Below are positions 34,367 to 44,341 of a stretch of 64,000 bases of DNA, one piece after another (the first letter of the stretch is position 1; each line of letters begins with the position of its first letter). The DNA comes from Eutypella sp. D-1 (lineage: Eukaryota; Ascomycota; Sordariomycetes; Xylariales; Diatrypaceae), in NCBI GenBank assembly GCA_023313575.1, contig JAJTTP010000035.1, forward strand, positions 62,001 through 126,000. Reading direction: 5' to 3'. A program made the translations under genes and the position numbers. Below the pieces are notes generated by a model. The model did no database searches. It saw only the letters and a program-made list of their open reading frames with translations, and was not told the origin of the DNA.

Positions 34367-36465
34367 AAGAGGCGACCCAGAAGACACTTCAGCGTTATGA
34401 GGCGCTACCAGACTTCTACAAGGCCTTGGCCACATCCGGCGGGACACTCATCTTAAGCGATTTTATCAAATATCAAAAGAATAACGCTCATGCTTGTGGC
34501 GACTTGCTGTTCATTGACAAGATTGATTACGAAAATTCGCCAATGGAGAATACCATTCGCTGGGCTGTCTCGAGAGATTCTCCAGAATTGATCGAAGATC
34601 TTTGGAAGTTTCACTCTTTTATCAAGTATCAAGATTGGAATAACCGTACTCCGTTGTTTTGGATCGTCGAGGACCAGCACTGCGGGACCGAAACCTTACA
34701 AGCCCTGCTTGAATGCCCGGGATGTAAGGTCGATTGGCGTGACAAGGACGGCCAGACGGCACTTTTGGTGGCCGCTGAGAAGGGACGACACGATATGATA
34801 CGACTCCTTTTATCTTTTGGCGCCGACGTCAATGCTCCAAGGACGGATGGCATCACCGCGTCATGGGCTGCAGTTCTCGCGAACCATAAGAACGTTCTCG
34901 AACTGCTCATCGAGCATCAAGCAGATATCAATACAAGGCCTAAAGTTGGGCCGCACTTCAACTCTACATTGCTTCTCCATGCTATTGAAAGCGAGAAATA
35001 CGAGATCGCTATCATGCTGATCGGCTCTGGGGCAGACTTGGACGCTCACGATGCATTGGAAAACAGACCGTTATTTGCTGCTCTAGCAGAGGGAAGGCTC
35101 GACCTAGTGAAATTGATGCTCCACGAAGGCGTGAAACTCGATGTGAAGGATCGCCACAAGAGGTCCCCCTTATTGGCGGCTGTACATGGGAAAGGCGATC
35201 CCGTGTCAGCAATTCGGCTGCTGCTTGATTATGGAGCCGACCACAATGCCATGGATAACGAGGATGAGACTCTTCTCTCGCTGTCAGTGGGTAAAGGCGA
35301 TCTCGGACTAACTCGAGACCTGTTGCGTCTCAGCACAGGACCTAGCCCGAGTAAGTCAGCGGCTCTCCAAAAGGCTATCCAGCAATCAAGACGGAGCATA
35401 GCAAGTGCCGAGGTGAAGATTGGAAGTATCAAAGGGAAAGAGCAACATAATGAGGAAGAACTCAGAAAGAAAGAAGAAAACGACGTCAATCTAATAAAGG
35501 CACTCCTTGACAGCGGAGCTGATGTCAACGCCGAGAGTGGGAAATCAGGCAACAACCTCTTGTCTGCTGTGAAGCGGAATCGGTCCGACATTGTGCGACT
35601 CCTAATCTCACGCGGCGCAAAAGTACCGTATAAAGATGCAATGGACGTAGCGGCTACCCAAGGCTATATGAGCGTCATGGAGGCTCTCTTGGAATATGCA
35701 GTTGACGAAATCCCCTGTGAGAAGAGTCGAGATATACGCCAGAATGCCCTGTATGCGGCAGCCCAATGTGGCCAAACAGCAATCGTCGCCCTGTTGCTCC
35801 GACAAGGGGCGGACGCCAATATTTACGACGAAGACCAGGGCAGCGCTCTATATCTCGCGGCAAAGAACGATCATATTACCACCATGAAGTGCCTCATTTC
35901 GCATGAAGCCAAAATCGACCAGATATCTGGTCAATACGGGACTGCATTACAAGTCGGGGCGTCAGAGGGGCATACTGGAGTAGTCAAGTACCTGATCAGC
36001 GAGGGCGCTAACGTAAATCTACATTCTGGGATATGCTTCACGGCACTCACGGCAGCATGTAGGTCTGGGCGCATCGAAACAATCAACACATTGATCGATG
36101 CCGGCGCGGATGCCAATGCCGTTGGAGGCGAGCTGGGATGCCCGCTCATAGCTGCGACCTTACGGCTCACCGAGCATACGGAAGCTTTATCTCTGCTGCT
36201 GCGCGCGGGCGCGAGGACCGACACGAAGCCTGAAGTCAAGGGTGAAAAGACAGCCGTGCTTAGCGCAATGTTGCTTGCGCTGGGCGACAAGTCGAAGGTA
36301 GAGAAACTACTGGTTGACAATGGCCACGCTGTCGACGAAGACGCGCTCAACGAGGCCTCCCTTACCCCGGCGCGCCGGACCACTAAGACGCCCCGCACAT
36401 CGCAGGCGTCGCGGGCAGCTTCGAGCAAAGTCGTGCGGTTTGCGGAACCGGAAGCGAAAGAGTAA
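34276..36465 (+). CDS. Membrane-ankyrin protein, C-terminal ankyrin half (after the frame break)
   Basis: This frame, open from 34186 to 36465, continues the preceding gene about 730 codons further. It opens with DFGVNGLSNLRACCSFMRDIKE and QRYEALPDFYKALA, then an array of at least a dozen ankyrin repeats from about 34640 to 36330, with repeat cores such as GQTALLVAAEKGRHDMIRLL, FGADVNAPRTDG, ENRPLFAALAEGRLDLVKLM, DYGADHNAMDNEDET, SGADVNAESGKSGNNL, GTALQVGASEGHTGVVKYL and DAGADANAVGGE. A charged helical linker (KIGSIKGKEQHNEEELRKKE) interrupts the array near 35410-35480. A basic tail follows. Ankyrin arrays bind proteins. No ATG lies at the junction that would make a natural start, and the ATG at 34186 falls inside sequence coding in the other frame, which argues for one broken gene rather than two. 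Alternatives: sequencing error, or a young pseudogene. Confidence 0.83.
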   Translation, partial: AARSASESDHDFGVNGLSNLRACCSFMRDIKEATQKTLQRYEALPDFYKALATSGGTLILSDFIKYQKNNAHACGDLLFIDKIDYENSPMENTIRWAVSRDSPELIEDLWKFHSFIKYQDWNNRTPLFWIVEDQHCGTETLQALLECPGCKVDWRDKDGQTALLVAAEKGRHDMIRLLLSFGADVNAPRTDGITASWAAVLANHKNVLELLIEHQADINTRPKVGPHFNSTLLLHAIESEKYEIAIMLIGSGADLDAHDALENRPLFAALAEGRLDLVKLMLHEGVKLDVKDRHKRSPLLAAVHGKGDPVSAIRLLLDYGADHNAMDNEDETLLSLSVGKGDLGLTRDLLRLSTGPSPSKSAALQKAIQQSRRSIASAEVKIGSIKGKEQHNEEELRKKEENDVNLIKALLDSGADVNAESGKSGNNLLSAVKRNRSDIVRLLISRGAKVPYKDAMDVAATQGYMSVMEALLEYAVDEIPCEKSRDIRQNALYAAAQCGQTAIVALLLRQGADANIYDEDQGSALYLAAKNDHITTMKCLISHEAKIDQISGQYGTALQVGASEGHTGVVKYLISEGANVNLHSGICFTALTAACRSGRIETINTLIDAGADANAVGGELGCPLIAATLRLTEHTEALSLLLRAGARTDTKPEVKGEKTAVLSAMLLALGDKSKVEKLLVDNGHAVDEDALNEASLTPARRTTKTPRTSQASRAASSKVVRFAEPEAKE

Positions 36466-37050
36466 AATTTCCTTATGTCCAAATTGCTACTTCATCAAGT
36501 CGGATTTAAGAGAATGTAATATAATTGCCCGAGTTGCCTTTGGTGACTCTGCAGCCAGTCAAAACGCCACAACATAGTTACAAGAATCAACGTCACTTAT
36601 TTTTTAGGTGGCGGGGGTTAAAGAAGATAAATATTATGAGAGAGCTGGTTATGCAAACATTAGTAGTGGCACGCCAGCATTAAGCGACAAACTCAGTTGG
36701 GAGCCCTGGGCCTTCTATTGGTGAGACAGCGACAAAAACCCAGCGGGCCAAAAGTCCGCCGACACGGACCACACCACGTAATCTACATACTACATTACTA
36801 ATTCAAAGGGATTCAGAACTGATTGTTCGCTTTCTACGAAGTACTGGCGTGGATATTGCTGCTTGCGGCCAGACATCCAAACTTGTGTAGGTAGGCGAAG
36901 ACACTGGTCCTCTGATAATATAAGTAACTCAGTGAATAGTATTTAATTCCCATTCAGTGTGAAGTGTGAGTATGAAATAAGAACAAAAAAATAGATGCAG
37001 TAGCAAAAGTTACGCTCAGATAGCATGCAAAGGGTCAAAAAGAAAGTCTA
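36466..37050. other. Intergenic before tRNA gene
   Basis: No gene seen. AT-rich, with T-runs near 36598-36604 and an A-run near 36986. The tRNA gene is on the minus strand, so these bases lie downstream of its 3' end; the short plus-strand A runs read as U runs in the transcript and could stop RNA polymerase III. Confidence 0.45.
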
Positions 37051-37148
37051 TACTGTCGCCGTGGATCGAACACGGAACCATCTGTGAGCACAAGCGGAAA
37101 CTAGCCCGCAATGTGAGACAGATATCATAACCATTAGACCACGACAGC
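37051..37148 (-). tRNA. tRNA-Val(CAC) with ~25-nt intron
   Basis: Read on the minus strand the cloverleaf is complete. The acceptor stem GCTGTCG pairs with CGACAGT (one G-U pair at the end) and is followed by discriminator A. The D-arm has box A TGGTCTAATGG, the anticodon stem TCTGT pairs with ACAGA, and the T-arm is CCGTG-TTCGATC-CACGG with a canonical box B. The anticodon loop reads C-T-CAC-A; a 25-nt insertion sits one base 3' of the anticodon, the standard place for eukaryotic nuclear tRNA introns, leaving 73 nt mature. Anticodon CAC reads the valine codon GUG, and A73 fits a valine tRNA. Exact intron ends are uncertain by a base or two. Confidence 0.92.
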
Positions 37149-38201
37149 GTTTCGTGGACCCGTGATCCCAGGAGGCTATCCTAAGACCACGAATCCCCGG
37201 ACTTTGTGTGAAAATTTTGCCAACAAATGGCGCTTATATTGGCTGGTTCAAGCCAACTGTAACCTTGAAAGGCCTTAGTGGGTCCCGAGGTCGGCTTGGC
37301 GGCTCTACGGGCCGGGGTTTCATGTCAATATTGTGGAGCCAAGGCTTTGCTAATTCACACGTGCAAATGCTTATTTGGGACGGGTGCTTTTACATGCTCG
37401 CACCTTCTCAACATGCTCTACACTAAGTAGGTTCTACAAATGCAACTCACGTACCTATAAGCTTGAGAACAGGTCTACAATGTAAGAATTTCCAAATAGT
37501 GGTCATCCTAAGTTTAACGTATTTATACCATCCTGTCTCCGATCGAAGACCCTGAGTTTAGCGTCTAATCCCACCTTCTCAATTGTTTGCGCGTGAACTT
37601 AGGTCCTTACAGTTGCGTACCAGTTAAGCTACTACACGACATCAGCACAAATCTTGGTCAAAAAGCAGTGTGGCCTTGGTGTCAGAAGGAGCTTGAGGAG
37701 ATCAGGCGAGCTGGAAATCGGGTTCTGCACGAGTAATGGATTGACAGTCTCCGACAAGAAGCTAGGGGGCTACGAATCGAACGTCAGTATATGTAGCCAA
37801 CTATATAAAAGCGTTCTGCTTTATTGTACGTGACAGTTATAGTTGCTTAGCATGCGAATCGGCGGCCAATGTCATGCCGGGACGGTGCGCACCTCTGGCC
37901 GCCGATGTCCGGTGATTTCGCCGAAAGGATCGCCAATCTGGGCGACGTATTAGGGCGGGGTCTCCGCTTCCGGGCTACGGTCCCCAACACCTCCTTGCGA
38001 CCTCGGAAGCAGGGAGTGCGCCTTATGACAATCATCGAGGGCCGCCAGTCCCCGTTTCTCGTTTCGTTAGCCATAAATTATAGACGATTTGAGGAATAAC
38101 CTCCCCACGGTATTCCGCGAAGCCCCCGTCATTCCCATGTTCGCCTGTTCTACCGAATTAAACCGTTCTTACCTAGTAGTTAATTTGAGTTAAACCTTAA
38201 A
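37149..38201. other. Intergenic, tRNA-like relic inside
   Basis: No protein gene seen. A minus-strand segment at about 37590-37640 contains TAGCTTAACTGG, close to a tRNA box A, and a weak box B-like AAGTTCACGCG 20-30 bases away; no full cloverleaf folds. The last 100 bp are the MFS gene leader. Confidence 0.45.
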
Positions 38202-39709
38202 ATGGAAAGTTTGTCAAAGAACAGCGAAAAGGCCGACCCCATGCAGGACAAGCCCTCCATAGGAGATGTGGACCGTATACAGGCCACGGAGGGCATGGTC
38301 AGGATAATTTCCGGCACGGACGAAGCGGCGGACGAAGCGGCGGACGAGCCCCCGGACGGCGGCCTCGTGGCCTGGCTCCAGGTGATACCGGCGATCGCCT
38401 CGAACATCGTGGCGTGGGGCTACGGGTCGGGGTATGCAGTGTTTCAGCTCTATTATAAGGAGAAGATGAACCTGCCGGCATCGCAGGTGTCCTGGGTCGG
38501 CTCCGTGCAGCTGTTCCTGTATTTCTTGGTGGGGATGATCTCGGGTCGGCTCGTTGACGCCGGCTACACGCGCCCCGTGTACGTATCGGGCGCCTTTCTA
38601 GTCGTGTTCGGCATGTTCATGACGAGCCTCGCCACCGAGTACTGGCACATCCTTCTCGTGCAGGGCTTCTGCAACGGCATCGGTGGTGGCTGCATGTACA
38701 TGCCCGCCGTGATTAACCTCGGCACCTACTTCCGGAGAAGGCGGACGCTAGCAATGTCCATCCCCGCGTGCGGGTCCTCCGTCGGTGCTATCCTCTTCCC
38801 CGCCATTGTCCAGTACCTAACGCCCCGCATCGGGTTCCCGTGGGTGGTCAGGGTGTGCGGCTTTATCGCGGTCTTTCTGTCCGCGGTCGGCATCGCCCTG
38901 CTCAGACCGCGGAAACTGCGGAGGAGGCCGGCCCCAATCTTGGACCTGGGGGCTTTTAAGGTGCCTCCGTTCGCCTTGTTCGCCGGCGGCTCATTTTTGA
39001 TATACATCGCGCTATTGACAATGCTGTTATATGTAAGCGCTCTCCGGAGCGAGGTGCCCATTGGTCCTATAGTTAATATTACTAAGCGATGAGCTGACAC
39101 TGCAATTCTAAAGATTAATTCCTTCGCGCGCGAGACGATCGGGCTGACGCAGACCGAGTCTATCAACTTCGTTCTCGTGTCGCACGCGGTCGCCATCCCG
39201 GCACGTCCCATCTTCGGCTTCGTGGCCGACCGCTACCTCGGCCCTGTCAATACCTACGGCATGAGCGCACTGAGTCTGGGTATCCTAGCCTTCGGCTGGG
39301 TGGGCGTGGCCACTCGGAGAGACATGTATGGGTTTTCCATCGTCATGGGGTTCGTTAACGGGGCGGCACAGGGCGTCTTTCCCGGCGCAACGAGTAGCCG
39401 TGAGTATTCCCGCATCCTTGTCTAGTAGAACTATCTATCTTGGGAGGCACAGTCGCTGACTACCCGAGTGAAGTGGTGAAAGATATATCGAAGCTTGGCA
39501 CCTGGGTGGGCATGGTCTTTGCTCTCTGCGGGATCGCGACACTAGTCGGCCCGCCCATCATGGGGGCCATTGTTGACGCCAGCGGTGGTAGGTACATATG
39601 GGGCCAGGTATGGGCAGGACTCGTTATTGTTAGTGGCGCAATGCTTGTTCTCTCTTCTACGTGGTTGGCCAAGGTGAGGGGTTCGGGTAGACTATGGGCC
39701 GAAGCATGA
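38202..39709 (+). CDS. MFS transporter, monocarboxylate (MCT)-like
   Basis: Exons 38202-39032, 39114-39399 and 39474-39709 are joined by introns of 81 and 74 bp, both with CTGAC branch sites, to give 450 residues. A 45-residue soluble N-terminus with a duplicated DEAADEAADE stretch precedes the fungal MCT signature PDGGLVAWLQV, after which about 12 membrane segments follow. Diagnostic pieces are SWVGSVQLFLYF, SGRLVDAGYTRPVYVSG, FCNGIGGGCMYMPAVINLG, YFRRRRTLAMSI, then FVNGAAQGVFPGATSS and SKLGTWVGMVFALCG across the last splice. Known relatives are plasma-membrane or organellar carriers for monocarboxylates, nicotinate-like or aromatic acids, and some exporters in secondary metabolism. The substrate is unknown. 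It is 1.2 kb from the sugar transporter, in convergent orientation. Confidence 0.92.
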
Positions 39710-40895
39710 GCTGAAGTTGCTAGGTGTATGAATTTATTGGACTCTATAATAAACCATTAGCATACACAGCAAGCCCTTGTCTCGGTAAGCTAGAACGGAC
39801 CGTTGGAGGCTGGAGAGAAATTTGTGACAGTATCTCATGTGCGTCCTTATACAAAATAATAGGGTACCTAATCATCTGGTAGAAGTCATACATGAACTGG
39901 CCTCGAAGCAGGGCCATATTGACCTGAAAAATGTATGAAGAGGCATGCCGGTCACGGCTCCAGTTGGTAATGATCTGTGTCGTCCTTGCCCGCCCTGTAC
40001 AGTTCTTATGTTAGTGCCAAGAGCGTGCGCTGCAAACTGAAACAGTACAGTCGGAGGTAGGGCCAGCCCAATATGCAATACGCTATACGCGTATTTGTGG
40101 CCAATTAGAAGTACTTATGTACGGGAGAATGAAATTTACACATGAGTACGGTTAGCAATCCTGGTGGTTCTCCATCCAGATCTTCCTCGTAGCATTAATA
40201 GTTTGCTGTGACCATATCTCTGAGCCTCCTTATGGCTCCACAATTAACATTGGCAACGACAACAGCACAACGAAGTGATGTTTTTCTAATGACGTCAACG
40301 GAACTTAAGAACCGGAAATGAAAATCATTTGCCTTTTATTTATCTATTCAATCACTGAGCGCTACAATTCTTTTCTATGCATTCTTCTAAGTCTCGACAC
40401 TTCTACAGAACCACGGCGGTCCCCTCGTCCCACCCGGAGAACTACACTACCCCCCCCCCCCTAAGTAACCCGCGGAGGCTTCTCCGCGTTACTTTCTAGA
40501 TATTTCATGAAATTCTACCTCAGAATGAAGTGACATATCTTGACGTTTGTACTAAGCATACGCACTTTGCATTGACCGTGGACATAGGCCCTATCAAACG
40601 TCCTCTCACAGTAGAGGACTCCAAGGGATTTCAAACAGATACGCCTATTCCGCAATACGATACTCGAGAAATAATAAATATACACGAAAAGTTCGTTGTA
40701 ATTGCGGTAAATCCCAAATACTCCTCAGCTATCCGTACTCTCTCCGCCGGCAGTCGTCTAGAGGGATCCGTTTCACTCCTCGGAAACAACGATTGATCCC
40801 GTTATCCACGCATTACACATTCTAACCCCAACTCGAAGTACCATGAGGGTCAAGGCCATGCAAGGTATTGTGTGTTGCTCGGCGGGACTCCACAA
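39710..40895. other. Intergenic between convergent transporter genes
   Basis: Two 3' ends meet here. No supported gene. A C tract is at 40450-40461 and several AT-rich stretches are present. The frame at 40530-40796 has no recognisable domain. Confidence 0.5.
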
Positions 40896-42631
40896 CTACA
40901 CTTGTTCTTGATGCGTGCTCTCTGCATCGGCCCTAGCAGGGTTCTCGATCTCAGCACCTTCGGCAACGAGCTCAGTGCCTGCTCTCTTCCGGATGGCAGC
41001 TATCTCTTGCGGTGGCGGAGCTTCCCACTTAGAACTCTTCCAAGGAAGGACGTGTTCCAGGTACATGGTGTCAATCTCCTCGAGGGTTCTCCCTTGGCCC
41101 TCCACGACGAAGAAGTAAACCGCCAAAGCGCCAAGGATATTACATCCAGCAAACACGTAGCCGTAACGGAAATCGATTGCACCAGTGATAAATGGAGTAA
41201 AAAAAGCCAATAAGAAATTAAATATCCAGTTGCTGGCGGTGGCGAGTGACATGGCCTTGGCGCGATATCGCGAGGGATAGATCTCGGACATGATTGTCCA
41301 GATCATCGGACCCCAAGTAGTCGCAAACCCCAGAATAAACAAGCAAGCAAATACGATGAGAGCAATGCCCGCGCTGCGAGTGTTTTGTGGGGTCTCCCTG
41401 TCCAGAGAGAAATGACCGACCGAGGCAAAGATCAGGAAGCAAGCAAACATCCAGATAGAGCCTGCGACTAAGGACTTACGACGACCATAGTGTTCGACCA
41501 GGTAGAGACCGATAAACGTGACCACGAAGTTGATGGTGTTCAGGATGATCTGTGTGATGTACGAATCGATATTGACAGAGCGGAATATGGTGGTGCCATA
41601 GTAGAAGAAGTAGTTGGCACCAGTCAGCTGCTGTAGGGCTTGCAGGGCAACTCCGAGGGCAATCCGATATGCCATCCGTGGGGCTTGGAACATCATGATA
41701 AACTCCTTCACGGGGCCGACCTTGGTCTGACTTTCCGCCTTGAGCTTACTATCGATCTCAGCTAGTTGGGATCGAATAGCCCAATGGTGTGCTGGTGCGC
41801 CGTATACCTTACAAAGGGACTCTGTTGCGCGTTCAATATGGCCTCGACGATAATCAAATCGGGGGGTTTCGGGAAACTGGAGGATTCCAAAACCAAGGAT
41901 GATTGTCCAGATCCAACCTAATCCGATCACAATCCTCCACGAGCCGGAGTTGTCTGCTTGATGCTGGACTGTGCCATAATTGAAACAGGCCGCCAAAAAG
42001 ATTCCCATGGTGATAAACAACTGATAGGTAGATACGAGAGCTCCTCGGATCCATGGGGGAGCACCTTCGCTCTGGTACATTGGAACCAGTAAGCTCAGAG
42101 CGCCAACACCCAGTCCTGCCACGAATCGTCCAATCATCATCTGGTACCATGCTGATACAGATGCGATTTGAATGACGAATCCCACGGAGGTAATAATGCA
42201 CCAGAAAGAAATAGAGTATCTACGGCCGATCTTGTCCGCAATGGGCGCAGCGACTAACGCACCGATGAGGGTTCCAATGGACAGGAGCCCGACGATCAAT
42301 CCGGACCGAACGTTGCTGAAATAACGATCCCCGTTCTTACAGCACTGACCAAATCTATCAAGGAAATCAGGCATCTCAAGGAAACCGGATATTTGGCCGG
42401 TATCGTAACCAAAGCTGCCGACGACTTAGTCACCCTTCATACTTGCAAAGTACTGGACTGAACTCACATTAGACCTCCCATGGACACCATCGCTCCCATA
42501 CCAAGAGTCCTCCCTGTGACACGTGGCAGTGGGGAGTAGTCAGTTGGAGGTTGTTGTTGCTCGTGGCCTTCTTTCTCACGTTCTGGTCGATGGCCATCGA
42601 AATGGACCATCAAGAAATTTGGAGTCTTCAT
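40896..42631 (-). CDS. Sugar transporter (MFS sugar porter, HXT-like)
   Basis: Exon 1 (42631-42468) and exon 2 (42414-40896), split by a 53 bp GTGAGT...GGCAG intron, give 560 residues. The splice creates the hallmark GLIFGYDTGQISGFLEM at the first membrane segment. Other sugar-porter marks are ADKIGRRYS, GRFVAGLGVGALSLLVPMYQSE, the PETPRF loop motif, ALQQLTGANYFFYYG in helix 7 and GRRKS, plus a C-terminal VEGQGRTLEEIDTMY. Twelve membrane segments and a long cytosolic tail are expected. QQLTGxN with FGYDTG places it among fungal hexose/pentose porters at the plasma membrane; specificity cannot be told. It is followed on the same strand by nothing closer than the convergent MCT gene and preceded 1.7 kb upstream by the tannase-type esterase gene, also on the minus strand. 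Confidence 0.95.
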
Positions 42632-44341
42632 GATGATGACGACGATGATATTGATATTAATGTATAAGCAACAGACTTGAAGATGTGCAGTAAGAAGAGT
42701 TATCTTGCTCTGGTATGTAACGGTTCTCCTAGAACACCGGTCGCTCTACACAGGGCGGACCATGCAAGGATATAAATCAACCCAGGAGTTCGGGCCAGCC
42801 GTTGAGTACATTATTACCGTCAGCGGCCCCAGGGCCCCGGAAGTCCGGGCTCTGGGGTCTCCAAGTTTCCCTGAATCGGTCCGACTCCAACGTCATGGGG
42901 ACAAAACATGTCAGTCGACGAATGCAAATGGGAGGCGCGCTGCCGCTGTTAACGGCTCCGTCATCGATAGAAGGATCGAGAGGCGCCGAACAAGGTGAGC
43001 AGAAAAAGTGGGGTCATATTAAGGTACTGTGTACAGCACCCCGAGCCATCCGGTGAACAATAATTGGCGGCTACTAAGCACCCACTTGATGTTACTTTGA
43101 TAGGTACGCTTGGGAAGCGTATCTCTACTTGACTAGAACCCTGGCTTGGGAATCGAGAACATATGTATGACGCTAACTCCGGTCCGAATAGATGCGGACC
43201 GGCTCACAGAATCGTGCGTCTGTCTCCCCAACTTTTTATATCTCAGATGTCCTCTGCAAACTTTTTCGAGTCGGCTGCTCACTTGTTTCCGAGAGTTCCA
43301 TAGTTGCGGACTAGGATAGATGCTTTGTCGTGGAGTTTTAATGTCCCGGCAATTACTGTCACGGCGTGATCCCGGATCTTGCGGAAGCGTTCATCATCAT
43401 CATCTTTATAATCACTGACTCTCGTCGTACCAAGCTCCTCATAGGTGCGGCAACTTCATCGCCTGATTATTCACAATTCTTTTGAGGAGTCTTTAGCATC
43501 GAACAATCCTTCACCGTTTTCGATTTTCTAGCAGAAGGTGTGTGATTTGCAAGTTGAGCATGGCTCTAACAGCGTGGCGACATCATTCTCTCGCGGATTT
43601 TTCCAGCGTACCTACATTCCTCAAGAAACAGCAATCGAAATATGAAACTAGTAATTCGAGTATATCCACCATGCCATCGTATCGCGTGCAGTTAATTCGT
43701 TATACATATCAAGATTTAATATACGTCAGGAACAGGCAAATTGTCCAGCTATTCTATGTTGTAAGTCATAAGCCAGGGGATATTCTGGGGTAAAGTGACG
43801 TCATCTCCATATGTATCGCCGTACGCTAAGGCCACGTGATACCCCACTTCGTCGATACCCCTATTCCGGGCCTATTTTGCAGCCTCCTAAACCAAACTAA
43901 GGGCTTAGTTCAACGTGACATTGGTACGTCGGCGAGTCAATTGAATCACAGGGTCTTCACCCAGTTCTGCCCGACTGTATGCATCATGAAGATTTTATGA
44001 AGTCACCATAAGTAACTATACAAAAAATGGATTTGTACACAGGATCACGAGTTGTAATTTTGACTAAGCTTAAGAGCAGGGCTTAGAGAGGTACTGGGGT
44101 TCAAACGAAGACGATTGTGGGAAGTAAAATTGCAGCATCAACAGAAAATGAAAATTGATGCCATTAATATATAGTGTTATAAAGTAAGCCAACGCAAGAT
44201 TAGCCCGTCTCGATGAACGTGAGACTTGCAGTGTCACGTTGGAGGATCCGGACACTTACGATTGTACCAAGAAAGAAATAATTATCTGAGTCATAGTTCC
44301 AACCACCTCACCGCTTAGTAGTCCGCGCGATGATGATATCT
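42632..44341. promoter_or_regulatory. Upstream region of sugar transporter and 3' flank of tannase gene
   Basis: 1.7 kb without a supported gene, so it should contain the sugar-transporter promoter. Small frames at 42705-42998 and 43542-43793 have no recognisable domain. A GATGATGACGACGATGAT stretch sits directly before the sugar-transporter ATG. Confidence 0.45.
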
